Below are positions 28,576 through 38,912 of a stretch of DNA of 64,000 nt, piece after piece (position 1 is the first letter of the stretch; every line of letters starts with the position of its first letter). The notes under the pieces were generated by a model that had not been told where the DNA came from, searched no databases, and worked only from the letters and a program-made list of their open reading frames with translations. The DNA is from Dactylis glomerata (lineage: Eukaryota; Streptophyta; Magnoliopsida; Poales; Poaceae): contig QXEO01001857.1 in NCBI GenBank assembly GCA_007115705.1, positions 1 to 64,000 on the forward strand, given 5' to 3'. The translations under genes were made by a program, and so were the position numbers.

Positions 28576-29768
28576 GTGAGTTGTCCCAACCCAGCCTCCC
28601 CGTCTGCTCTTTGCCTAGCTGCCTCCAGTTCGGAAATAAGTCTTGCGGTTTCGGTCGGCGCTTAGGTTTGGCTTATGTGTCGGTACAGGACCTAGATTTT
28701 GCTTGTGTATTTGTACCATAAAGGTTGAATTTTCCCATGTTGGAGCTCATTTTCTCGGTGAAGCTGATCGATTACTGATATATTTAGCTCGTTGGCTGAA
28801 TTGGATGGTCATAGTTTTGCAGAATCCGTTAAAAGTTGCCCCAGAAGCATCCACCCATGCCTAGCATTTTGGGTACTTCATGGAATTTTGGGTTAGATTG
28901 ATTTTCTAGCTGAAATGTGGTAAGAATGTTGGGACTCGGTAAGGGAAAGCGGTAGGTGCACCGTTTAGTCTGATATGGGAGCTTCATTGGATGTTTGGGG
29001 TTTCAAGGGATCTTGAATGAATATGATTAATGTCCAATTGATGTAACACTTTGATCTGGGATGTAGGTGATTCATTATTTACTGACATCACATATTTAGA
29101 TACTTTTGGGTTTGTTTGGAGTAGATGCTATATGTGGGCAGCTAGGAAGAGCAGGTTAACTGTATAATTTTGATAAAGGATTCAACTACTGTAATGGGGT
29201 CCTAAACGAGCTGCTGGTTGTGGTTTCAGGGATTCATTTCATTGCTGTTGCCTACTACCTGGGTTGGTATGTTCCCGGGCTCCTTGCTTCTTCTCAGACT
29301 GCTCCTAAAAATATGCAATGGCAGTTGGTTATACTCTGCTTACCGCTTTCTTAGTTCCAAAGGTGTCAAATAATAATTAGGAGTAGATCATGCATTGCCA
29401 ATTTGCCATACAAATTCCTTTAAACACTTTCTAAGAGTCATGTGTGAAATAGTAATCAGGAGTATCCTGCATTATCATGACAAAACTGTTATTGAGTTTG
29501 ATAATTTGGTTATTAAGTATTTTAATATCTAAAAATGCATACCTGTTCTGTAAACCGGCAGAGTTGATGTCACACCTACACCAGCTTAGCCTCAAAATTC
29601 ATACCAGTTCTCTATTGATTTGTAAAATTTGAATACATTTTGGTCATAAGCGTTTGCATTGTTGTGCCATAGAGCATTACATCCTATCTATTTTGCCAGG
29701 AGAACTCGGTACTTGTGCTGAGGAAAATGTATACTGATCAAAACTGGTTGCATTCTTCCATTTTGCCT
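28576..29768. other. Intron-like sequence, no gene seen
   Basis: T-rich, with splice-like sites. It could be the first intron of the MYB fragment. No coding homology. Confidence 0.4.
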
Positions 29769-29771
29769 TTA

Positions 29772-30026
29772 GGGCTCGTTTGGCTCCCATCATTTGGGGC
29801 TGGAATCAAATAATTCATTTATGATTCTAATAGTTACTTGTTTGGCTGCCACGGAACTGGTTACGGAATTCATTTGAAATTCCATGGTTTTTCATCTTAT
29901 GCCTAAGCATAATACCTAGTGGGTACCCTGTCATTTTTGTGGATTTGCTAAAATGAATTGAAAACATTATGTCATTTCATTTCATTTCTACCAAATGAAA
30001 TGAAATTATGGATGCCAAACAACCCC
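29772..30026. repeat. Tourist-like (PIF/Harbinger) MITE, 255 bp
   Basis: Ends GGGCTCGTTTGG and CCAAACAACCCC (imperfect inverted repeat) with TTA target copies at 29769-29771 and 30027-30029. The interior is AT-rich with ATTTCATTTCATTT-type arms. Non-coding. Confidence 0.8.
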
Positions 30027-30029
30027 TTA

Positions 30030-31722
30030 CGGTTTATTACACTATACTTTCTTTGCCTATTTTACGCACCCTATAAGAATTTAGTACGATTCAGTATACT
30101 AGGATATTCAGAATTTAATGGCTACACATGGGTTCAGCTTTGGTAAGAATAGACTATCACATCTAGCTACTTTTTCTATAGAATATCTGTTCATTTGCAT
30201 GAATTCTATTAGAACAATAGAAGTTTCTAAATGAATATTTTTTGTATGTCAGTCTTTTCTGCGGTAAGGAGGGATATTGTTGGCTGAAGGGGTGACTATG
30301 CAAGTCACATGAATACATGATTCAGATTTTAGACTCTAGAGGTATTTTTCTGTAGTTACGGTTATTTCTCCTATTAAATGTTGGGTAATTAATTTAGATA
30401 TTTTATCCGGTTAGCATGACGAAACCGTGGTTGCGAGGTCCGAGGGCGGCGACTGGATTATCCTCTCAGCTGGCGAGAGTTCTTGTACGCGGAACAGCAA
30501 GGCATTTTTTATGCCAGACTCACTTTGCTATGTCCAGACTCCAGATGCATCACTTTTTAAAGAAATGTAGACTGTAAGCTTACTTACTGATAGCGTTAAG
30601 CAAAGCAACTGTTAGTCTGCTATAAGACTGAAACACATAATAAGCTTTTCAAGTAGTTGCAAAACTAAGAGTCTCTTGTTATTTATTTGATATGACTTAA
30701 ATCATTTGTTACTCCTGCATGGGTAATATATTCGGCATCATTTGGGGATAGTTTTATGTATCTTTGACCATTCATATACATCTCGAGGTGATAGTGTAAA
30801 GAAGAGAGTGCATGCTTTTATACTAATATACATTGTTGTCATGTCTCGATCTACAAATGCATACTCCTTTGTATTAGTGATACAAGTTCACGGTTCAGTT
30901 AAAAGTTGACCAATATTTCCTTTGCATTAGTGATATAAGTTCAAGTTCAGTTAACACTTCAGGAATATTTCTTTTGCTAAAAGTTTAGTTTCAATGACCT
31001 ACAAGAGTAGCTTGAATAAATAGTTGTACAGATTCTCTACAACTTGATCCGAGTTATCTTTCTTGATATGTCATTTTGCAGCAACTTGGTAAAGTCAAAT
31101 TAACTGAAAAATGACAACCTGCAGGGTTATCGTCCACAGGTTCATCAAGTTCGCCCTGGGCATCTTGCACAGGTTCATCAAGTTCGTCATGTCCATGCTG
31201 ATCATGTGGGGGCAGTCAAATGAAGATCAGGAATTGGCCGATCATGTCTATGTTGATTCATCTTGCACAGGTTCAAACTTGCTGGAGATCGAGGAGATGC
31301 CGGCAATCGACGAGCATTGGTAGCTCAAACTTGCTGGAGATCGAGGAGATCAAGCAATGTGGTACTTAGGGAGCTTGGCTTAGGCCCTGGATTCAAGCAG
31401 CAACTTGGCACTCAGGTGGACTAGGCTCAAGCTCAGGCCCTGGATTCAAATCAATGGCGAGCTCGAGGGGACGAAGGATCGAGCATGGTGGATGGCCGCA
31501 ACATGTTTTGTTAGCTTCAAACTACAATTCATTTAGTATATGCCAGTTTCTTTTATTTTAATGAAGAACTATTGCAATATCATTTGTAATATGGAAACTA
31601 TTACAAAAAATGGTGGTCAAAGAGGATGAACTCGAGCTAGGTTTGTTGCATGAAGAACACTTGAGAGTGGAGAGGGGGAGTGGCTGGCTCGGGGAGGAAG
31701 GAGTTTTTATACAGGGAAGTCA
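30030..31722. other. Intergenic with short direct repeats
   Basis: No recognised protein. CAGGTTCATCAAGTTCG occurs at 31137 and 31169. A 26-27 nt unit (CAAACTTGCTGGAGATCGAG) occurs at 31273 and 31325. GGCCCTGGATTCAA also occurs twice (31383, 31435). The 31111-31323 frame spans these repeats and looks like a shadow. At 31640-31720 the sequence resembles a transposon fragment that replaced the 3' end of the next gene. Confidence 0.4.
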
Positions 31723-32535
31723 TTAGTCCCGGTTTGTAATACCCACCGTGAGAAGCTTGCCATGTAGCTCAACAAGGTACCTCGCGTGCTCGTCGGGGTT
31801 CTCCCAGTGGTTGTTGAGCATGCACAGCCAGTGGATGTTCATGAGCACCGGTGACCCTTTGCTGTCCACGCCGAACTGAAACTTGATGAGCTGCATCGTG
31901 CACCGTGTGATCCCGTAGAGCTCGCCGTTGCAGAAGGCGATATCCATGAAACTATCGTCCCCGTAAAAGCTTGGTATAGTCCAGCCGGACTCCGGGAAGC
32001 CAATTGTGTAGAACGTGAACTCGTGCTTATCGGTGATGCCGGCGAGTATACAGCCGCTCGAGGTGGGCTGCTCGGAGAAGATGAGCTTCCGCATGACTAA
32101 CAGGTCACCTGACTGCTGGAGCCTGTTGAGGATATGCCCTCCGCCGAGGGTCACCTCGGCGCCGGAGAAGAGGTTGATGATCCTGAATGGGGCCTGGGAG
32201 GAGGCGATCCATCCGCCCTCCTGACCGCCCACAAAGCCCCTGCAGGTGGCCTCGTGGAGGAAGGGGAGGCGCGGCCGGACCGCGCCGTCAAGTGGGCAGT
32301 ACACGTACTGCTTCGTCCCGTCGTCGCCGCCGCACGGGTCGAGAATCAGCCAGGGGAGAACGCGGCGTTGCGGGTGCGACGCGGTGGCGCGCCACGACGT
32401 GCAGACGGCATCAAAGCATGCCCGGTCACGCGGGGCATGGAGGCTGAGGTAGATTGCGCAGAGGATATCGGCAGGGAGCTTGGACCACTGCTGTACCGCC
32501 GTCGACGAAGTACTGGTGTCGCCGGCGGTGGTCAT
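31723..32535 (-). CDS. F-box/DUF295 protein, C-terminally truncated (270 aa)
   Basis: Starts at ATG 32535. Residues 16-50 form an F-box (WSKLPADILCAIYLSL, then CFDAVCTSWRATA), which would bind SKP1 in an SCF ubiquitin ligase. The rest is the DUF295 beta-propeller-like region typical of grass F-box genes: LPWLILDPCGG, GGWIASSQAPFRIINLFSG, GWTIPSFYGDDSFMDIAFCNGELYGI. Homology ends at RYLVELHGKLLTV, followed by GITNRD and a stop. Full-length relatives are about 100 residues longer, so the last part is missing. The tail codons come from sequence containing ACCGGGACTAAT, a motif common in grass MITEs. Possibly still expressed as a shortened protein; may be a pseudogene. Confidence 0.75.
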   Translation of the reverse strand: MTTAGDTSTSSTAVQQWSKLPADILCAIYLSLHAPRDRACFDAVCTSWRATASHPQRRVLPWLILDPCGGDDGTKQYVYCPLDGAVRPRLPFLHEATCRGFVGGQEGGWIASSQAPFRIINLFSGAEVTLGGGHILNRLQQSGDLLVMRKLIFSEQPTSSGCILAGITDKHEFTFYTIGFPESGWTIPSFYGDDSFMDIAFCNGELYGITRCTMQLIKFQFGVDSKGSPVLMNIHWLCMLNNHWENPDEHARYLVELHGKLLTVGITNRD

Positions 32536-33198
32536 CTCTCTGTGTTTGTTTTGTCAACAGGCCGAGATCGATTGACCGATGGTACCCAAACGTATATCCC
32601 CTAAGAAAATCTGCGCGCTGCTAGGATTAGGTGCGTGCGCGTATCCGAACACAACTCATATTTATTTAGTTAAGCCGTTAAGGTAGCACACGGAATCAAA
32701 CGATATAATGTGTCCTCCTGAACCAAGTAAATCAGGGATAAGTATATTCGTACCCGAAACCACTCCTCTTTCTGCGTAGAAAACAGCTCCATAAATCAAA
32801 TCAAGATTGCCAGTGTGACCAAGTAAAGTTTTGTTCTTGTTAAGGATTGATTGAATTGTATGCACAGCCTATCGTGTGGGCTGTAGATCGAAAAAGTAAA
32901 CAAAAGTAGCCAGTGTGACCACTCATAACGACTTTCCAAGCGCAGCCAATCGCTATGTTGTACAAGAAAAAAAACGACCACAAATTTGTATTTCGACACA
33001 ATAAATTTAGGTTGCAGAATAGTCATACATAAGAGAAAACACGTTCATTAATTTAGGTAAAACGGACATACAAGTAGTTCTGATATGATAAACATGCAGG
33101 TATTACAATTATATCATGTAACATTACTTTCAGTTGTAAAAGAAAATTTTATTTCTGGCCCTCACCAGAAGGGCGGCCACGAGGAAGTCACGGTCGTT
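32536..33198. other. Upstream region of the F-box gene and 3' flank of root-cap gene A
   Basis: No gene. It contains the leader of the F-box gene and, near 33070-33198, the 3' untranslated part of root-cap gene A. Confidence 0.45.
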
Positions 33199-34289
33199 TT
33201 AGTTAGCCTGACCAGTAACCATGGAGATTCCAGCTTGACGGCCGAACCTAGCGACCTTGCAGTCGGTTGCGAAGATGCCGGACGAAACATAGCTAGGTGC
33301 GCCACCCATGAGTGGCATTTTGGCGGTTACGCTGAGCTTGTTGACGTAGTCAGTGCGGTAGGTCTGACCGAGCACGCCGTGGACGTCATCGGTCAAGTCG
33401 TAGAACCTGAAGCTGAGGTCGAAGTGGGCAAGGCTGTCTTCCTCGGTCACCCCATAGTTGTGGATGCGGGAGTCCTTCTCGGTGATGGGCACCGCCTGGG
33501 CAATGATGTCGAACACTCCCTTGAGCTGGACCTTGATGCCGTTGGCGATGGAGGTCCTTGTGACGGTCAACGCGGGCGCCTCGGTGGACTGCCACTGCCC
33601 GTCGATCTCGGCGGGGACCTCGATGGGCGCGCCATCGAAGGTGAGCTCGAGGCGGTCGACGCTGTCGTCCCAGGTGACGGTCTTCTGGGCGCCCATGTAG
33701 AGGGTGTGGGCGGCGAAGCGGATGCCGAGAGACTGGATCCAGGTGAAGTCACGGCTCATGGCGGGGTTGCGCTTGCCGATGAAGTGGGCGTTGATGTGGA
33801 GGTCGGCATCGGAGACAATGCAGAAGTCCTGGTCCTTCTTACCGTGGAAATAGAAGTTGTTGCCGTCGGCGCCGGTGAATCGCGGGTCGCCGCAGGCGCC
33901 CGGATAGAAGTCGCACACTGGAGGAAAAAGGGTAGACACAGTTAAGCATGAACTAGCAATCTAAATGTTAGTGATACTAGGTAACAAGGATACATATTAT
34001 GCTTACTGCAGAATGTCTTGCAGTTTAGATCTTCATCTTTGTCACACCAGACCAAGCACTCGTCGGCGCAGCGGTCAGGGCAGGTAGCGTTGCAAGGCTT
34101 GATGTGGTCCTTGGGGTTGTCACAGGTGGACACCTGGTTCCTCTTTCCTGGACGGATCAACCTGCGGTTGGGTGGCAGCTTCGGTGTCGGACCGCCTTTC
34201 CCCTTCACGTCGGCAGCGTCGACGGCGGCTGCGAAGACGCACAGGGCCACCAAAGCGGCGACCACAACCACGAGCTGCTGCCGGGCCAT
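33199..34289 (-). CDS. Root-cap family protein A, two exons (333 aa)
   Basis: Exon 1 34289-34007, intron 34006-33918 (GTAAGC..CCAG, 89 bp), exon 2 33917-33199; the joined frame is open and phase 1. Signal peptide MARQQLVVVVAALVALCVFA to VDAA. A Pro/Lys-rich spacer follows, then a cysteine-dense segment (CNATCPDRCADECLVWC) encoded by exon 1. Exon 2 holds the Root_cap domain (PF06830 type): CGDPRFTGADGNNFYFHGKKD, DLHINAHFIGKRN, FTWIQSLGIRF, WDDSVDRLELTFDG, EEDSLAHFDLSFRFYDL, VHGVLGQTYRTDYV, ATDCKVARFG. These are secreted proteins expressed in root cap and other tissues; the biochemical role is unsettled. Paralogue of the gene at 53821, which is divergently oriented. A long plus-strand frame here is only the antisense shadow. 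Confidence 0.9.
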
Positions 34290-34390
34290 CTTGGCACGGC
34301 TAGGTTGAGAACTTGAGATGATCGATGTGTGTCAAGTCTCAAGTGTGGTGGTGGTTGTGGTGATGAGCTATCGGACATCGGATGGTGGCA

Positions 34391-34657
34391 ATTTATAGGA
34401 CAACAAGTATGTTATGGCTACCCATGAGATCTGCGATTGATTAAAGTTTCTACTATGGTTACTTAGATTGTGCTTGTCTTCCGAATCTAGGAAAGGTGCA
34501 TGATGCATGCGTATGGCTTTTGATCATCCTCATCCAACTCTAGCTAGCTGGGCCGACCCATCTCTTGGTCAACTCCGTAGGTATTTTCTTAACTAAATAT
34601 GAAGTGCCCTTGCAGATGATTCTCTGTGCCATGACATGAGATCACTTCATGGCTAAG
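34391..34657 (-). promoter_or_regulatory. Promoter of root-cap gene A with elements shared with gene B
   Basis: TATAAAT (34391-34397, minus) lies 102 bp before the ATG. Upstream are TTGACCAAGAGATG (34559-34572, W-box core TTGACC) and CTTAGCCATGAAGTGATCT (34639-34657). Both occur identically, in the same order, before gene B at 53611 and 53512. Confidence 0.65.
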
Positions 34658-34901
34658 GCTACACATCAGTAGTGGTGTGAGTTGCTCGGATCGATCCCAG
34701 TGTCGTGTTGCCGTGTTCCGTTGGAAGGAGGTACCGCAACCGATTGATCGCAGTTAAACGTCCGGCACACGCGCGTACGCAAAGCGGCAGAGCATCGCTT
34801 CCAAAGGAGCGCTGCGAGCATATACACAGCTGGAACAGAGCGCTTTCTGTGCATGCCACGCCATAGAGCTGCCACGGCATGGTCTCGGACAGAAGAGAGG
34901 G
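34658..34901. other. Upstream flank of root-cap gene A
   Basis: No gene or clear repeat seen. Confidence 0.4.
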
Positions 34902-36275
34902 GCTCATCTCAGCAGTTTTCTTACGCGCAGATCAGTGCCCCTTAAACGGAAACTGAAAAAGCGCGCATATCTGGTCCGGATCAACAAATCAGATGATTCG
35001 TCGATAGAACGCGGTCATATTCGACAAAATAAAACAGCATGACGCTGTCGACTCAAAGATTAAACAAAGCCACTGTTGCTATTGACGCCTCCACCGGCAC
35101 CGCCGCTCGCTTGATCACCTCCACCGGCTCCACCTTGACGTGTTCGCTTGATCACATCCACACTCGCTCGCTTAGTCGCATCCATACTTACAAGAATCTT
35201 GTAGCAATGTTGAAGTGCGAATGGTTTTCCGTTGGATCCTGCCATGCCTTCGTACCTCTCCATGATAACATGTTCCTAAATTCACAAGTACGAAGATGAG
35301 TGGCATTTCATATTGTAGTAATTGCAACATAAGATATAGAATGCACTCACATAGTCATCGATGAGAATGCCACTTCGATGATGAGCCCGCACTTGCTCCA
35401 TTGCTTCGGCCTAATGGCTACAGCATGATGAGATCACATCCCACCGATGTTGGAGAAGGTTTCCATTCTCTTCTTCCTCGATGGTTGATACTCCTCGACA
35501 TCATCCTCAACATCCTCACTGTCACCGAAATAATCAAGCGTTGAAGAGTTAATATTGTACCTATTGAGCAAACTCTCGAGCAGGCTGCCCGCATTGTTGT
35601 ATGTTGGCGGAGAGCATGGGGGCGGCGGTGGGGGCCGACAAGGCAGCACCACCGGCGACGAGGTGCGTGCCCACCTGCTCCCTTTTCTTCACAATGGTGG
35701 TGGCAACGAACTCGTTGACGGGCTCTCCGGTGGAGCTGCGGATGGGGCTGGAGCGACCGAGGGGGTGGGAGCAGCGGTGGGCGTCGACAACGAGGAGCGT
35801 GCCCGACCGCTTCCTTTTCTTCACACTGTTGGCAGCAACCATGCAGGCGACGGCCACGTTGGTTGGGTCTCCGGCGGAGCGGCGAGGGGTGCTGATGTAG
35901 GTCACGTGACCTGTCTGACGCTGACCGGAAGTTTGGATTGGCCCATGGTGTCGATCTCAGGTGCTGGACGTGCCGGAGGAGGAGAGGGAGGCGGATTAGC
36001 AGCAGGGGCGACACCTAGGAGCAGAGGAGCGGGAAGGGGGAGGGGGAAATGTCCATCCCGCCAAAACCGCAAGGGATGTAGGGGTCGTGTTTCGTTCGGT
36101 GCCCAAACCACGAATCTGAGGTTCCGCGGCACGGATGTGATGGCGCCCTCAAATTGGTTTAAGGTTTCCGCCCGATTACGGGTTCTGATCGGTGGCGAGT
36201 TTTCTCCCAAAACTGTAAACTAACGGTTAGTGTACAGTTTCAGGCCTTTTAAGGGGTCTGCTAGAGATTCTCTTA
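34902..36275 (-). mobile_element. Decayed Harbinger-like element or its coding remnant
   Basis: The minus strand carries exon-like pieces: ESLLNRYNINSSTLDYFGDS then SRKKRMETFSNIGG (35600-35434), EAMEQVRAHHRSGILIDDYV (35408-35347), and, after an intron with GTGAGT..TTTAG, NMLSWRGTKAWQDPTENHS (about 35270-35210). These read like a repetitive grass protein that I associate with transposon-linked NAM-associated/Myb-like genes. That affiliation is from memory and uncertain. The ends GCTCATCTCAGCAG (34902) and, inverted, GAGAATCTCTAGCAG (to 36275) are similar to Harbinger-type termini. No clean target duplication was found. Frames are broken between pieces. Confidence 0.42.
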
Positions 36276-36501
36276 CCAGAGCTAATAAAAGGGTTATATG
36301 GGACTAAAAAATTCCCTATTGATTAGTTTACTTTCCTCCATTGTCCATTTCTTTGTTGTAGTTTTATTTAAAATTCCCCAAGGTTAATTACATATGTTCT
36401 TTTGTTTTAGCTATATTTCCTTTTATATAGGATTTCTGGTATCGCCTATTTATCATCTTCTAAAAATATATGTTATTGAAAAAAAAATCTTCGTTCTTAT
36501 A

Positions 36502-36657
36502 CTCCCTCCATTCACTATTAATTATAAGATCTTTTAGATATCGCAGTGTAGACTAGATACAGACCAAAATAAGTAAATCTATACGCTAAAATATGTATAC
36601 GGTACATGATATGTAGAAAAAGAATCTAAAACATCTTACAATAGTGAACAGATGGAG
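36502..36657. repeat. Stowaway MITE, 156 bp
   Basis: CTCCCTCCATTCACTA at the left and TAGTGAACAGATGGAG at the right form the terminal inverted repeat. TA duplicates flank it (36500-36501, 36658-36659). AT-rich and non-coding. Confidence 0.85.
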
Positions 36658-36659
36658 TA

Positions 36660-38224
36660 TAATGTAAATAAATTTAGTATGATATATAATATTCCTAATT
36701 GGTTTTACTAATAAGATGAAAGACTTTTAAAGACTCATACTCTATCCTTGTTTATTGGAGGATTTTATTATTTTTTATGTTTTTGCAACATATCTATTTT
36801 ATAAAATAATTCCTATTTTCCGTACACGCAAATTCCTAATTTCTGTATCACTTTTCAATTATTCAATTGTATTCTAATTTCTGATTCATTTTTAATTATT
36901 TTAGAAAGACTTTTTGTTCTATTTGATCAATTTAATATTATTCATTTTTTTTTCTCAAAAACAAGATTTTCAAAAGAATTTTCATCTCTTACTTATATGC
37001 TTCTCACAATATATTTAAATATGATATATCTCGGTCAATAGCAAGGCTACTTTAATTTTTTCCAATGTTTCCCCATAAAATTCAGACTTACTAACAATTA
37101 TTTCATTAGGATTTTCATGCCGTAGAGATGTGAATAATATCCTGGATCCGTGTACCCACGAATATAGGTCCTGCTGGACACTAGTAGGGAGGGCATTTTT
37201 TGTTCCTTGAGTTTACAGGTTAGGTATCCATGAACTCACAGGTTGGACACGGGAAATATTTTGGTCCATTGATGACCTCTGAATATCCGCCAAGTGGGTC
37301 GAATCCACGTGTTGCGGATTGGACTATGCAAATATTCCTAATCCCATCTGGACAAGGAACTATTTCTTGGTACAATTTCCCAGTTCCTTCATAACAAAAG
37401 AGTCTTGCATTGTGTGAGAATAAGACAATTAACTATTGTTAGTTGTCTTTATTTTATCAAAAAAATTACTAACGTTTGGAGAGGTTTTATTAGTGCTGCT
37501 ATTGTCTTGTATCCATTAGTTATGGATCTGGATGATATTCATCCATCGATATCTTCACATGTATAAGTTGACGGGCATATGGATATGGACATAATCTGGC
37601 GGAGCTCCGCCCATCCAGATGCACCCTCTTGCCAGCCCTAACAATATGTATTTTGCTATCCTCAAGGGTTAATTTTCATCTATATTGAAAATTAAGGGTT
37701 AAACGTGTCAAAGTACCTAACATTGAATAAGGACAAGGCTATGCTCCCCACGTCAAAAAAATAGGCCCGAAAAAAGGAAACTCATGCCCCATACCTTCAT
37801 CCTGTCTCATGTGTGTTAAACATTGTCTTCCTTCGTTCCAGCTTCACTGGTGTAGGTAGGGCTAGATGAGGAAAGCAACAATCCCGGTGAAGGGAGAAAA
37901 TATTTCACATGTTAGGCACCTCGGCTCTGCAGGCCGCAATGAACATGCCCGCCGCGGCTTGAATAATTGCTCCAGTTACATCAATTCCAAAATCCGGGCA
38001 TAACATTGAATAACATATGTCAAAAATATTTTTTTAAAAGAGATCAAGCAAGAACTCTTTTTAACTATGATTAAATGGATACTAATCAACCAAACAAATG
38101 AAAATAATGTAGTTGTTAAGGGTATATTTAGAATCAAATGTTTTCATGGAAAAGTGAGTGTTTCTGTACATATGACTTCTTTACGTGCGTAATCCCTTTG
38201 GATCAAAGGACTAGGAACACAAAA
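36660..38224. other. AT-rich intergenic, no gene seen
   Basis: Mostly low-GC sequence. 37130-37640 has wording typical of dispersed grass repeats (GGATCCGTGTACCCACGAATA; GGCGGAGCTCCGCCCATCC) but no class could be fixed. Confidence 0.4.
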
Positions 38225-38719
38225 ATTTATATTTCATTAAATGTGGCAGCCACGACCTCTGCATCAATCAATATATACAGACTCTTTTATCCAATGTTAC
38301 AGATAATTACAAACTATGGATTGCAGAGAGTTGATGGATCAACCATCTAAAAATACAAAGCATCCTAAGGTGCCGACATATCAAGATGATATTATTCTAT
38401 TAAGTCGCCAACCACACTTGTCTTATAAATACCGTGCTACCATTTTCAAACGTTGTACCCAGTAATCATGGCATGGTGCTGCTCCGCTAGTTGGAGAATG
38501 GATCATGTACAGATCAGGTGAGGAGCCAAAGGTATAACCTACAAAGAAGTAGATCCGTTAAAAACAAAGTGATTCCAAACATGCCATGTTTCCAATAACA
38601 AATCACATACACCCATTTTGATGTCAGCTTTTTCAGTCTTGGCTACCCCGCATGCAACCAACTACAAAAAACTCTTAATATTAGTTGGTGGAGAAATATT
38701 AAATTTCATATGCAGAATC
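38225..38719 (-). mobile_element. LINE remnant, 3' part (continues at 52116)
   Basis: Similar in order and wording to the minus-strand LINE at 58390-58860: a CCTCTGCATCAATCAAT end, CCATCTAAAAATAC, a GTACCCAGTAATCATGGCATG stretch, and the reverse of a W..WNVQN-type segment. It is the 3' end of an L1-type LINE on the minus strand, cut at GAATC by the copia element at 38720. Confidence 0.6.
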
Positions 38720-38850
38720 TGTTAGGAATAGACAAGTTGTATTCCCTGGGGGCCAAAGGCCACAACATATAGTTACATGTATATGTGAGAATATGCAGGA
38801 AACCCCCTAACAGGTGGGGAAAATACACATATACAAATATACATCTAACA
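38720..38850 (-). repeat. 3' LTR of copia B (131 bp)
   Basis: TGTTAGGAATAGAC to ACATCTAACA. A C11 run (purine tract on the coding strand) follows at 38851-38861. Confidence 0.93.
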
Positions 38851-38912
38851 CCCCCCCCCCCTCAAACTCGTGGTGGATCCACAACACTGAGTTTAGAGAG
38901 TAAGAAGTCATG

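Noticed and set aside
33085..33945. 286-codon plus-strand frame (Val/Gly/Asp-rich)
   Set aside because: Exact antisense of root-cap exon 2; the minus frame has the conserved domain and valid splice sites.
35555..36223. 222-codon plus-strand Gly/Val-rich frame
   Set aside because: Antisense to the exon-like pieces of the Harbinger-like relic; no domain.
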